NCBI GenBank assembly: GCA_947491945.1
Contig: CANLLN010000022.1
Coordinates: 1 to 64,000, forward strand
DNA: 64,000 nucleotides
Direction: 5' to 3'
From: an uncultured Carboxylicivirga sp.
GTDB lineage: Bacteria; Bacteroidota; Bacteroidia; Bacteroidales; Marinilabiliaceae
Part shown: in pieces, positions 52,329 to 61,692 of the stretch
Layout: every line of letters begins with the position of its first letter
Numbering within the stretch: position 1 is the first letter of the stretch
The notes under the pieces: generated by a model
The model's database searches: none
What the model was told of the DNA's origin: nothing
The model's input: the letters and a program-made list of their open reading frames with translations, nothing else
Translations under genes and position numbers: made by a program

Positions 52329-53225
52329 TTACTGTTTTTTATTTACAATCTGTGTCTTGAGTCGAAATAAATAAAGTAATTTATAAAGATCAAATAGAAG
52401 TATTGAAGGGTAAATAGCCTCAAGGAAGTAGGCCAGGGCTTTGTTAAAAATAATAAACAGGGCGGCCATCGAATGTATTACAGGGGCAGGCATGCTTGCC
52501 TTCAATAGTTTTATGGCTTTGTGCTTTTCCAATGCTTTTGAGTTGGTAAAGCAATAGATGTTCCATAAGTTATTTAACGATTCGCGGGTTTTTGCCAGAA
52601 ATACAGGTGCCGGCTCCAGTCCCAGATGAATCACTTTGTTATCAATTTGCTGAAAGACGATTTGTCGGAGGCGCAGCTGAATGCCAAAAAGTGTGTCTTC
52701 GTTGCCGTAGCCTTTTATGCGCTCATCAAACTGTATGCGTCTGAATAGTTCGGCATCTATCATAAAGTTAGACGACAGAAAACTTACAGAGTGGCGGTCG
52801 TATTTAATGCGTGCCTCTCTTTTTCGTCCATAGTTCCATCGGAGGCGAAGACTGCGTTTTTGAGGTCGTTCGCCGTAAGCAAGCCTCCCGATAACGAGGG
52901 GCAGCTTAATAACATTGGGCTGCGCATAGCTTTGCACAAATCCGTTGGACACCATACAGTCGCCATCGATAAACAAAATCTTTTGGTAGCGGGCATAATG
53001 CCCCAGTCGGTTGCGTGTGGCTGCCCGTCCCTTATTCTCCTGTTCGTAATAACGCACATAGGGCAGTTGCTTCAGGGGGCGGTTGACCGTGCGAATATTA
53101 TCCGCTGAGCCATCGTCCAGTACGATAACTTCGCCCGTAATGCCCGACTGCTCAAATTGTTTATTTAAGGCAGCTGCCAGCGCTCTTACATCAACATTAT
53201 AAACCGGTATACAAATACTAAGCAT
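52329..53225 (-). CDS. glycosyltransferase family 2
   Basis: This 298-residue GT-A glycosyltransferase begins LSICIPVYNVDVRALAAAL and has GEVIVLDDGSADNI, the DxD-type motif in ILFIDGDCMV and an acceptor-side acidic motif in GYGNEDTLFGIQLRL. The last ~60 residues are hydrophobic and may anchor it to the inner membrane. Sugar and acceptor are unknown. It stands in the five-gene operon, 4 bases after the aminopeptidase P gene and 1 base before the TlpA-like gene. Confidence 0.9.
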   Translation of the reverse strand: MLSICIPVYNVDVRALAAALNKQFEQSGITGEVIVLDDGSADNIRTVNRPLKQLPYVRYYEQENKGRAATRNRLGHYARYQKILFIDGDCMVSNGFVQSYAQPNVIKLPLVIGRLAYGERPQKRSLRLRWNYGRKREARIKYDRHSVSFLSSNFMIDAELFRRIQFDERIKGYGNEDTLFGIQLRLRQIVFQQIDNKVIHLGLEPAPVFLAKTRESLNNLWNIYCFTNSKALEKHKAIKLLKASMPAPVIHSMAALFIIFNKALAYFLEAIYPSILLFDLYKLLYLFRLKTQIVNKKQ

Positions 53226-53229
53226 TTGC

Positions 53230-55008
53230 CTACAGGGCTTGTGTACTGTTTTTCAACCAAGCTTTCTCTGCGTCATCAAGGGCCGGCGACAGCTGTTCGT
53301 AAACCCGCTTGTGATAGCGATTCAGCCAGTCTTTTTCTTCCTCATTCAGCAACGAAACATCAATGGCACGTCGGTCGATGGGACACAGCGTCAGCGTCTC
53401 AAATTTCATGAAGGTGCCGAAGGTGGTCTCCTGATCCTTCACGGTCAGTATCAGGTTTTCGATGCGTATGCCATGCTTGCCAGCCTTATAAATACCCGGT
53501 TCGTTGGACGATATCATGCCTTCCTGTATCTCTACGCCATTGTCTTGTGGACGAATACTTTGGGGGCCTTCGTGTACACACAAGAAATGTCCTATTCCAT
53601 GGCCTGTGCCGTGTCCGTAGTTAATGCCGCGCTGCCACATGGCCTGACGCGCCAGTATGTCGAGATGCACCCCACGTGTACCGGTGGGGAAAACGGCCTT
53701 GTCCAGGCCAATATGTCCTTTAAGCACCAGCGTAAAATCGATTTTTTCCTCATCTGTTAGCGGTCCAAGGGCTATGGTACGTGTGATATCAGTAGTCCCC
53801 TCGTCGTACTGACCCCCCGAATCCACCAGGTACAAGCCTTTGGGTGCCAGCACTTGCGCACTCTCGGGCGTTACTGCATAATGCACTATGGCGCCATTGG
53901 CCGCATAGCCACTGATGGTGTTGAATGAATCTCCATGGTAGTTATTCTGCTCGGCTCTGAAGAAACTTAGTTTTTCAGCAGCGCTCAGTTCGGTAATAGT
54001 TTCTTTACCAATGTTATTATCCAGCCAGTATAAGAAACGTGTCATGGCCACTCCATCTTTCACCATGGCTTTTCTGAAATTCTCAATCTCCACCTGGTTT
54101 TTTCTGGCTTTCAGATTGGTGATGATGCTGACCTGCTCAATACGTGCAGATTGTGTTGGCAGGTTACTCAGTATGGTGCTATTGGTTCTGTCGGGGTCGA
54201 TGAGTATGATGCTGTCGGGCAGCATATCCTTGAGGAAATTATAAAAATCTTTGTACAGGTTTACCTTGATATCTTCCTTGGCCAGTTGCTTACCAATGGT
54301 CGAGGTAAGTTTATGCGGATCGATAAAGAAGAAAACTTGATTTTCAGTGATGATCAGGTAGGCATGGAACAAGGGGTTATAGGGTATGTCGGTGCCCCGA
54401 AAGTTAAGCGCCCAGGCAATTTCATCCAGCGCTGCAATGATGTAATGGGTGGCGCCCTGTTCACGCATTTTTTGGCGTATCAGTTTGATCTTTTCCGTGC
54501 GGCTCAGTCCACAATATTGCGTTGATAACTCAAAGATGCCATCATCGGGCATAGGCGGACGTCCCTCCCAAATATCTTCGTCGAGCGATACTTTACCATC
54601 CAGACGAATATCTACTTTCTTCAGCTTGGTAGCCAGCTGACGATATTCATTTACTGTAATGGTTTTTCCGTTGATGCCTACCACACAACCGGCATTGAGG
54701 TGAACGCTGATCCATTCGCGGTAATCGGGCACTCCTGCCTCACCCATACGAAACAGCTCGATCCCCGAGTCGGCCAGCTCTTCTTCGGCCTGCAGGAAGT
54801 AGCGCGAGTCGGTCCATAAGCCTGCTTCTTCGCTGGTGATCACCACGGTGCCGGCGGAGCCGGTAAAGCCCGAAATCCATTCGCGAAATTTCCAGTGCTC
54901 AGAAGGATATTCACTCAAGTGGGGGTCGGCACTGGTAATAATCAGGGCATCAACGCCAAGCGTCGCCATATAACTTCTTAACTTAAACAATCGATCGGAT
55001 GTTGACAT
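53230..55008 (-). CDS. Xaa-Pro aminopeptidase (aminopeptidase P, M24B)
   Basis: This 592-residue three-domain protein has two creatinase-like N-terminal domains and a pita-bread M24 catalytic domain. The metal ligands are all visible: D and D in DSGGQYDEGTTDITRTI (about residues 394 and 405), H in GHGTGHGIGHFLCVHEG (~467), E in ISSNEPGIYKAG (~500) and E in GIRIENLIL (~514). The length fits the long eukaryote-like aminopeptidase P class. It cleaves N-terminal residues before proline. It lies 3 bases after the DUF4097-like gene in the operon. Confidence 0.93.
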   Translation of the reverse strand: MSTSDRLFKLRSYMATLGVDALIITSADPHLSEYPSEHWKFREWISGFTGSAGTVVITSEEAGLWTDSRYFLQAEEELADSGIELFRMGEAGVPDYREWISVHLNAGCVVGINGKTITVNEYRQLATKLKKVDIRLDGKVSLDEDIWEGRPPMPDDGIFELSTQYCGLSRTEKIKLIRQKMREQGATHYIIAALDEIAWALNFRGTDIPYNPLFHAYLIITENQVFFFIDPHKLTSTIGKQLAKEDIKVNLYKDFYNFLKDMLPDSIILIDPDRTNSTILSNLPTQSARIEQVSIITNLKARKNQVEIENFRKAMVKDGVAMTRFLYWLDNNIGKETITELSAAEKLSFFRAEQNNYHGDSFNTISGYAANGAIVHYAVTPESAQVLAPKGLYLVDSGGQYDEGTTDITRTIALGPLTDEEKIDFTLVLKGHIGLDKAVFPTGTRGVHLDILARQAMWQRGINYGHGTGHGIGHFLCVHEGPQSIRPQDNGVEIQEGMISSNEPGIYKAGKHGIRIENLILTVKDQETTFGTFMKFETLTLCPIDRRAIDVSLLNEEEKDWLNRYHKRVYEQLSPALDDAEKAWLKNSTQAL

Positions 55009-55011
55009 AGA

Positions 55012-56058
55012 TTAATTTTTTATCGTGATGAATGCATCTTTGTTAAATAGTATGACATTGGCGGGTCGGCTTGCTTCGCCTCCAATATTGCCCGAGAAAC
55101 TGATACGATTATTCTCTTTAAACAACTGAAGGTGTTGCGGTGTAGGGTGGGTGAAGCGTCCGTTACTCACTTCGCCATTGATGATGTATGCAAGCCCTAA
55201 GGGCAGCTTGATGGTAGTGTTAACGGCCTGGTTGGAAATGGTGATTTCTTTTATCGAGGGAGCAGCATCGATGTTCAGCTGTCCTTTTATTAACTCACAG
55301 AACAACGATGTGGAAACCTGTTCAAGCTTTGCTATGCATCGATTTCCGCTGAGCTGAATGCTGTCAATATTAGCTATTGCGATGCGGTCGGTATTGCTGG
55401 TGATGTTCAGTGCCCCGAAATTCTCGAAGTTCAGCATGCCATATTGTGTTTGCCCTTTCATACTGCCTCCTTGTGTCAGCTGCAAGTTGCAGTTGCTAAA
55501 GGTGAATTCGCCATCACCAATATTATCCATGCGTCCATCCACAAAAGTAAGGTCAAAGTGATGTTTTTTGTTGGGGGCTATATCCTGTAGTTGCAGCTTT
55601 CCATAGCTCTGTGTTAGTTTTATCACCCCCATGATGCTGTCGATACTTACATCGCCCATACTGTTATCTATAATTAGGTTAAGTCGAGCCGGCATCTTCA
55701 CATGATAGTCGATGGAAAAGGGGTAATTGGAGAAGAAATCTTCGCTGAAGGTAGTCATATAATCCAGTATGCCACTGTAGTTGCGCTGGTTGATGCTGAT
55801 CATCTCCAGAATCTCTTCGCGTGCTGTTTCGTTGCGCGTGCCCAAGGTGATCAATGTTTCCACCTCTACAAGGTCTTCGTCCCACGCACTGATAAAAATA
55901 TTACCGTGCTGATTAGCTATCTTCAGATGTTCGATATTGGCTGCTTCAAACTCTCTCATAAAGCGTTCGGTACTCTTCACCCGGCTTTCAATTACCTGTG
56001 CCCCGGCCGGTAAGAGGCTGAGCAGGCAGCAAATAAAGACACTGTATAAAAATTTCAT
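55012..56058 (-). CDS. secreted DUF4097-like beta-helix protein
   Basis: This 348-residue exported protein has a signal peptide (MKFLYSVFICCLLSLLPAGAQ). The repeated short strands (EHLKIANQHGNIFISAWDED; LNLIIDNSMGDVSIDSIMGV; ALNITSNTDRIAIANIDSIQ) fit the adhesin-like beta-solenoid of the DUF4097/DUF2807 group. Its function is unknown; relatives are often anti-sigma-regulated or surface-associated. It is the first gene of the five-gene minus-strand operon ending at 49951. Confidence 0.72.
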   Translation of the reverse strand: MKFLYSVFICCLLSLLPAGAQVIESRVKSTERFMREFEAANIEHLKIANQHGNIFISAWDEDLVEVETLITLGTRNETAREEILEMISINQRNYSGILDYMTTFSEDFFSNYPFSIDYHVKMPARLNLIIDNSMGDVSIDSIMGVIKLTQSYGKLQLQDIAPNKKHHFDLTFVDGRMDNIGDGEFTFSNCNLQLTQGGSMKGQTQYGMLNFENFGALNITSNTDRIAIANIDSIQLSGNRCIAKLEQVSTSLFCELIKGQLNIDAAPSIKEITISNQAVNTTIKLPLGLAYIINGEVSNGRFTHPTPQHLQLFKENNRISFSGNIGGEASRPANVILFNKDAFITIKN

Positions 56059-56248
56059 GTTTATCTCTTTTTGGTTGCTTATATTTCTTTGACAATCAGC
56101 AGTGTTGTTTGTTTCATCTGCCCTTTGCTTGTCGCTATGTAATCAATGATATAGAAGGGGCTAAAATAAGTAAAAATGGACGGCTATAAAAATCCTGAAA
56201 AGTTTGTTTTTAAAGGACTCAACAAATCCCTAGGGGTATATTTCTTTT

Positions 56249-56256
56249 TACCTTTG
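56249..56256 (+). promoter_or_regulatory. -7 box of the TonB-receptor promoter
   Basis: TACCTTTG matches TAnnTTTG and is followed by GCAGCA, giving a start about 25 bases before the gene. No cobalamin riboswitch fits in the 230-base upstream region. Confidence 0.55.
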
Positions 56257-56288
56257 CAGCACTTAATTTTTAATAACACGATAAGTAC

Positions 56289-58340
56289 ATGAAGACAAAA
56301 CATTTTTTCAAGGTTAAAGATCTTTGTTTTAAGCATTGGAACCGGCATAGTTATGCTGCTTTTAACAGTATGCACAGGGTGGTGAAAATTGGTGCCTTAA
56401 CTGCTGCTTACTTTAGTATTTTAGGCTACCAGCAAACCTTCGCTCAGATTGATTCAGCTTCCCTCAATAAAAAAATAAATCTGGAAGAGGTCGAAGTCTC
56501 GGCACGACGCAGCACTACGGTGTATTCCGAAGTGGGGCGTGTGTTGCATGTGATCACCCGTCAGGAGATTGAGTCACTGCCTGTTTATAGTGTTCAGGAT
56601 CTGTTGAAGTATGCCATGAATGTGGATGTGCGACAGCGGGGCCCTTTGGGTATACAGGCCGATGTAAGTATCCGTGGCGGTTCATTCGATCAGGTAATGA
56701 TACTTTTTAATGGCATTAATGTTACAGATCCGCAAACCGGCCATTTAAGCCTTAATCTACCCGTTGATATGCAGAGTATTGAGCGAGTGGAGATACTGGA
56801 GGGGCCGGGAGCCAGGGTCTATGGGCCGGGTGCGTTTAGTGGCGCCATTAACTTTGTAACGGGCACCAAGGAGCAGGATAATGTAACGTTAAATGTGTTG
56901 GGCGGCCAGCACGGCCTATACAATGCGGCGGCTAATGCCACCATTAATGCAGGGTCGCTTAAAAATTACGTGGCAGCCAGTAAGGGTGCCAGCGATGGCT
57001 ATATCGCCAATACCGATTTTAAAAATCACAGCCTATTCTATCAGGGGCAATTGAAGCTAGGTGAGGAACAGCTCAGTGTTCAGGTGGGACATAATAACAA
57101 GGCCTTCGGCGCCAACTCCTTTTATACGCCGGCCTATCCCAATCAGTTTGAGCAAAATAAAACCACTTTTGCCTCTGTTAAGTTAAGTACGGGGAATAGA
57201 ATAAAAGTGACACCGGCTTTTTATTGGCGTCGTCATCAGGATCGCTTTGAGCTGTTTCGTAGTAACCCGGCATCGTGGTACACTAATCATAACCATCATT
57301 TAACCGATGTGTTTGGTGGGGGACTTAATGCGGTAGTACCCTGGCGCCTGGGTAAAACATCTTTTGGTGGAGAGGTGCGCAGCGAGAGCGTGTGGAGTAA
57401 TGTCTTAGGTCTTCCAGTTGATTCAAGTGCCTTTATTAAAGTGCCGGGCGAAGAGGCTCTTTTTACCCATACCTACAAGCGCACTAATGTATCTACCTTT
57501 ATTGAGCATGTGTATTCTTTTCAGAAGTTCTCGGTGTCTGCTGGTGTGCTCATTAATTGGAATTCAGCCCTGGGCATTGGTGTTGATTTTTTTCCGGGCA
57601 TAGACCTTAGTTATTGGGCCAACGATGCACTTAAGGTTTTTGGAAGTGTTAATAAGTCGCTGAGGATGCCTACTTTTACAGATTTATTTTATGCTGGCCC
57701 CACTAATATTGGAAATGAAAACCTGAAGCCCGAAGAGGCGCTTACCTATGAAGGGGGAGTGAAGGTGCTGAAGCCCTGGCTAAAGGGACAGGCCAGTGTT
57801 TACTACCGTACGGCGAGCAATTTGATTGACTGGGGGCGACTGCCCGGAGAGGCCAAATATCAAACCCGCAACCTGTCCGACATGAATTCATGGGGTTTGC
57901 AGGTGCAGGGTAATGTTAATATTAACAAGTTACTGGGGCAGAATCCTGTGCAAAGTATAGACCTGGGTTATGCGTACATCGATCAGGATAAGAATACTCC
58001 CGATGATTATGAGTCGGTGTATGTGCTCGATTATCTGAAGCATAAGTTTAATGCGGCGGTCAACCTTCGCTTATACAAGCACCTGGGTGCCGTTGTAAAT
58101 GTGATTTATCAGGATCGGGAAGGAGGATATCTGGCTTATAAGGATAACTCGCTGGAGGAGATTCCCACGCCTTATCCGCCCTTTTGGTTGTGTGATTTGC
58201 GCTTGCAGTGGTCGGCCAATAACTATAAGGTATTTGCGGATGCCACCAATCTGTTCGACGTGAAATATTACGATCTGGGCAATATTGCACAGCCGGGTTG
58301 TTGGATTAAGGCTGGCGTACAGCTAAATCTTAATCTGTAA
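56289..58340 (+). CDS. TonB-dependent receptor, BtuB-like
   Basis: This 683-residue outer-membrane receptor has a long atypical N-terminus (KHWNRHSYAAFNSMHRVVKI then a hydrophobic stretch ending TFAQ). I recall that lead-in from BtuB-like receptors of Bacteroidales. A plug domain follows (LEEVEVSARRSTTVYSEVGR, SIRGGSFDQVMILFNGINVT, ERVEILEGPGARVYGPGAFS), then a 22-strand-type barrel with FADATNLFDVKYYDLGNIAQ near the end. Vitamin B12 or a related corrinoid is a reasonable but unproven substrate. It stands alone, with no SusD partner or cobalamin riboswitch. Confidence 0.85.
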   Translation: MKTKHFFKVKDLCFKHWNRHSYAAFNSMHRVVKIGALTAAYFSILGYQQTFAQIDSASLNKKINLEEVEVSARRSTTVYSEVGRVLHVITRQEIESLPVYSVQDLLKYAMNVDVRQRGPLGIQADVSIRGGSFDQVMILFNGINVTDPQTGHLSLNLPVDMQSIERVEILEGPGARVYGPGAFSGAINFVTGTKEQDNVTLNVLGGQHGLYNAAANATINAGSLKNYVAASKGASDGYIANTDFKNHSLFYQGQLKLGEEQLSVQVGHNNKAFGANSFYTPAYPNQFEQNKTTFASVKLSTGNRIKVTPAFYWRRHQDRFELFRSNPASWYTNHNHHLTDVFGGGLNAVVPWRLGKTSFGGEVRSESVWSNVLGLPVDSSAFIKVPGEEALFTHTYKRTNVSTFIEHVYSFQKFSVSAGVLINWNSALGIGVDFFPGIDLSYWANDALKVFGSVNKSLRMPTFTDLFYAGPTNIGNENLKPEEALTYEGGVKVLKPWLKGQASVYYRTASNLIDWGRLPGEAKYQTRNLSDMNSWGLQVQGNVNINKLLGQNPVQSIDLGYAYIDQDKNTPDDYESVYVLDYLKHKFNAAVNLRLYKHLGAVVNVIYQDREGGYLAYKDNSLEEIPTPYPPFWLCDLRLQWSANNYKVFADATNLFDVKYYDLGNIAQPGCWIKAGVQLNLNL

Positions 58341-58867
58341 TACCTGTTGCTTCAATGCATTAATAACTTTCCCCCTGAAATGGGGAAGATTATTTACCGC
58401 TTGTCGTATGGCGTAAAAGCGATCCCAATAATAGGTTTACATTCCAGGTTGGCACGGTACTTCCCCTTTTTGCCAGGGCAAAAGGCGAAGTACCGTGCTG
58501 AAGGTGCGGAGATGGGGATCATAGATGCATCTGAGATTTAAATGATCTTAACAAGCGCACAACGTCTAAGCATCAACTATTCTGTAAGCCAAAGCCCGGT
58601 TTGTACACGACATTGGTCAGCTACTTATTTCCACTTGTCAGCTGATAGTTTCCGGCAGTCATTTGGCAATATCCTAATTAAAAGTCTATTGAGGCCAATA
58701 TTTAAAAAGAGGGGCGCGACCTAAATCCGTCCCTTCATGAATTTTTGGTGCCGATAGGTGGGTAGGTTTAGCTAAGATTAAATGTGTTTGCTTAATATAA
58801 AATGTTTAATATTGCGTTATTATTATTTTATTAAGCAGATTACAAATCCCTCTAAGTACTCCGATTT
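58341..58867. other. intergenic region with long hairpin
   Basis: This 527-base gap lies between the TonB receptor and the glycoside hydrolase genes. A small stem CCCC/GGGG (58372-58387 area) and a long hairpin at 58452-58499 are present. The short open frames here look non-coding. No -7 box for the next gene is clear. Confidence 0.5.
58452..58499. repeat. long imperfect hairpin
   Basis: GCACGGTACTTCC (58452-58464) is matched by GGCGAAGTACCGTGC (58485-58499), and CCTTTTTGCC / GGCAAAAGG continue the pairing toward a small loop. The arms of about 22 bases differ at two or three positions. No T-run follows, so it is more like a repeat element than a terminator. Confidence 0.6.
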
Positions 58868-61666
58868 ATGATGCGTCTTACCATATTCAGACAGTTTACA
58901 ATTATCTTATTTAGCTTTTTATTATCGAGTACTTCACTATTTGCTCAGACAATTGTTAAGTTACAGGAGCTGGATATTTCACTGGCCCAGCAGACTTATG
59001 GCGCCCCAATGAAAAATCGTTCAGTTACCGGCGAAGCAATTATGGTGGGCGGTGAGTCATTTCGTTACGGAATTGGCGTTCACGCTAAGTCTATCATCAA
59101 GTTAAAACTGAATAATGGAAGTCGCTTTACAGCTAAGGTGGGTCTGTGCGACACAGGCATTGATTACCAATCGCCCCGTATTACGTCGGTGCCACTGGCC
59201 GATGGCAAACGGGTTTTTTATCATATTGCCAATAATCAAAAGCAGTTTGTTGGTATAGAAGGCAGGCATGGTCAGCCTGAGGCAGGTAGTGTGGTCTTTC
59301 GTTTATTGCATAATGGTCAGGAAATTTATAACAGTGGGGTGATGCATCAGGGCGATACGGCAAAGATTGTTGATAAGAAAGTGAGGGGTGGTGTCTTAGA
59401 GCTTGTGGTAGACGATGCAGGCGATGGTGAAAGCGGCGATCATGCCGTGTGGATTAATCCGCAAATCGACTATTTCGAAATAGCGCCCAAACTGGTAGCA
59501 CCAAGTTTTACGGAGCACACTGTACAGGATGATGCCCTTAAACAGAAGCTTGACAAGGCTTTGGCTCGCTTGCCCCTAATCGAACGGCCCTTCCCGCAGC
59601 CGGATTATGATTGGCTCCTGGACAATTCAAAGGCTAAGGCGGGTGTGTACAGGGCGGCCAATAATAAAGATCTGGTATTAAGCAATGGCCTGATCGCTCG
59701 TGTTTTCCGACTTTCGCCCAATCTGGCTACGGTTGATTTTTTTAATCAGATGACTGGGGAGAGCCTGCTTCGGGCCGTCTCTAACGAAGGGACTTTAACC
59801 ATCGATGGTAAAAGCTATGCCATTGGCGGACTTAGCCCACAGCCAGAATACGCCTATACACGGATGGATTGGGTTGATCAGCTGGCGGTCAATCGAAATT
59901 CGTTTCGTATCCAGTCTTTCGAGGTGAAGGACCTGGTTAGTCGTATGCCATGGCAACAGGTGCGATGGGCCGGCAATACTACCCTGCCAAGCGGTAAAGA
60001 AGTGGTGTTTACACTAAAGAAGGATAAGCTGCTGGTGAAGGTCCATTTTGCCCTTTACGATGGTATACCCACCATCAGTAAATGGATGGAGGTGATTAAC
60101 GAAGGCGATATGCTTGTTCAGCTTAATGCCTTTAAACTTGAGCAACTAGCTATGGTGGAAGGCGAGAGTCTCGTTGGTACGCCCCGCGAGTGGATTAAGC
60201 CTAATATTCATATCGAATCGGATTATGCCTTTGGTGGCATGCAGCAGCGTAATGCCGATGTTACGACCCATTGGGAAGCGGATGCCCGTTACACCTCACA
60301 AGCGAATTACCCGATGCAAACGCCTTGCCTGCTGGAGGTAAAGCCGCCCTTAGGACCGGAATGTGCTATTCAAGCCGGCGAAACATTTAAGACATTCAGA
60401 GTGTGGGAAACACCCATGGATACGCGGGAGCGGGAACGCCGAGGGTTGTTTATCCGCCGGATGTATCGAACCATCTCACCCTGGGCTACCGAAAATCCTA
60501 TTTTTATGCACCTCACCAACTCGAATGCCGATGTGGTTAAACGGGCCATCGATCAGTGTGCGGAAGTGGGGTATGAGATGGTGATACTCAGCTTTGGCAG
60601 TGGGGTTAATATGGAAGATGAATCAGAGGCCAATTATCGCTATTTTAAGAGTTTGGTGGATTATGCCAGGGCACGAGGCATTGAGCTGGGTGGTTACAGT
60701 TTACTGTCGAGTCGCTGGATCAGCGAAGAGGTTGATGTGATCAATCCTGAAACGGGTCAGCGTGGGGGTATGATTTTTGGTTCCTCACCGTGCCTCAGCA
60801 GTGAGTGGGGCCACCATTATTTTCGTAAGATCAGAAGGTTTTATGAGCAGACAGGTATGCGAGTTTTTGAAAATGATGGTTCCTACCCGGGTAATGTGTG
60901 CGCGTCAACGACGCATGCACATCATAGCGGATTGGGTGATTCGCAGTGGAAGCAGTATGCGCAGATTCAGGGTTTATACAAATGGATGCGCCGTGAGGGT
61001 ATCTATATGAATATTCCGGATTTTTATATTCTCTCGGGTAGTAATAAAACGGGTATTGGCTATCGCGAAGTTAACTGGTCACTTCCGCGCGAACGCCAGT
61101 TGGTGCTCGGACGTCAGAATATTTACGATGGGTTATGGGATCGCATGCCCAGCATGTGCTGGACCTTTACGCCACTAACGCAATACCATGGTGGTGGGGC
61201 AGCAGCCACCATTGAACCGCTTAACGATCATTTGGATGCTTATGAAAACCAGATGATGCAGAATTACGGGGCCGGGGTGCAATCGTGCTACCGGGGACCT
61301 CGCCTGTACGATACACCGGCAACCAAGGCGCTTGTTATGCGGGTTATTCAGTGGTATAAGAGATACCGGGCTATTTTGAATAGCGACCTTATTCATTTGC
61401 GCCGTCCTTCCGGCAAGGACTGGGATGGCTTTTTACACGTCAATCCGCAACTTAAGGAAAAGGGGCTGGCCATGTTTTTTAACCCGACTGATGAGGCTAT
61501 AGTGCGCCAGATAACCATACCCCTTTACTATACTGGTTTAAGTCGTACGGCCCAAATCCGTGTAAAAGAGGGGAAGCCCCGCTCTTACCGGTTGACGCGC
61601 GATTATAAAGTGACCCTTGAAATTAGTATACCGGCCCAATCCTATAACTGGATTGTGATTGAATAA
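58868..61666 (+). CDS. NPCBM-domain glycoside hydrolase, alpha-galactosidase-like
   Basis: This 932-residue exported protein has a signal peptide ending LFAQ and an N-terminal NPCBM carbohydrate-binding domain (~28-210: SFRYGIGVHAKSIIKLKLNN, GDGESGDHAVWINPQIDYFE). A middle beta-rich region (~270-510) and a TIM-barrel-like catalytic part follow (EMVILSFGSGVNMEDESEAN; YARARGIELGGYSLLSSRWI; GMRVFENDGSYPG; YMNIPDFYILSG), then a C-terminal beta domain. The layout resembles clan GH-D enzymes (GH27/GH36-like); the exact family and the catalytic acids are not assigned. It would degrade alpha-linked sugars in the periplasm or outside. Confidence 0.82.
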   Translation: MMRLTIFRQFTIILFSFLLSSTSLFAQTIVKLQELDISLAQQTYGAPMKNRSVTGEAIMVGGESFRYGIGVHAKSIIKLKLNNGSRFTAKVGLCDTGIDYQSPRITSVPLADGKRVFYHIANNQKQFVGIEGRHGQPEAGSVVFRLLHNGQEIYNSGVMHQGDTAKIVDKKVRGGVLELVVDDAGDGESGDHAVWINPQIDYFEIAPKLVAPSFTEHTVQDDALKQKLDKALARLPLIERPFPQPDYDWLLDNSKAKAGVYRAANNKDLVLSNGLIARVFRLSPNLATVDFFNQMTGESLLRAVSNEGTLTIDGKSYAIGGLSPQPEYAYTRMDWVDQLAVNRNSFRIQSFEVKDLVSRMPWQQVRWAGNTTLPSGKEVVFTLKKDKLLVKVHFALYDGIPTISKWMEVINEGDMLVQLNAFKLEQLAMVEGESLVGTPREWIKPNIHIESDYAFGGMQQRNADVTTHWEADARYTSQANYPMQTPCLLEVKPPLGPECAIQAGETFKTFRVWETPMDTRERERRGLFIRRMYRTISPWATENPIFMHLTNSNADVVKRAIDQCAEVGYEMVILSFGSGVNMEDESEANYRYFKSLVDYARARGIELGGYSLLSSRWISEEVDVINPETGQRGGMIFGSSPCLSSEWGHHYFRKIRRFYEQTGMRVFENDGSYPGNVCASTTHAHHSGLGDSQWKQYAQIQGLYKWMRREGIYMNIPDFYILSGSNKTGIGYREVNWSLPRERQLVLGRQNIYDGLWDRMPSMCWTFTPLTQYHGGGAAATIEPLNDHLDAYENQMMQNYGAGVQSCYRGPRLYDTPATKALVMRVIQWYKRYRAILNSDLIHLRRPSGKDWDGFLHVNPQLKEKGLAMFFNPTDEAIVRQITIPLYYTGLSRTAQIRVKEGKPRSYRLTRDYKVTLEISIPAQSYNWIVIE

Positions 61667-61692
61667 ACGACCAGGCCAAGGAAGCGTGTTTG

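Noticed and set aside
56059-56288. Possible cobalamin riboswitch before the BtuB-like receptor
   Set aside because: No cobalamin box or suitable stem arrangement was visible, only a -7 box.
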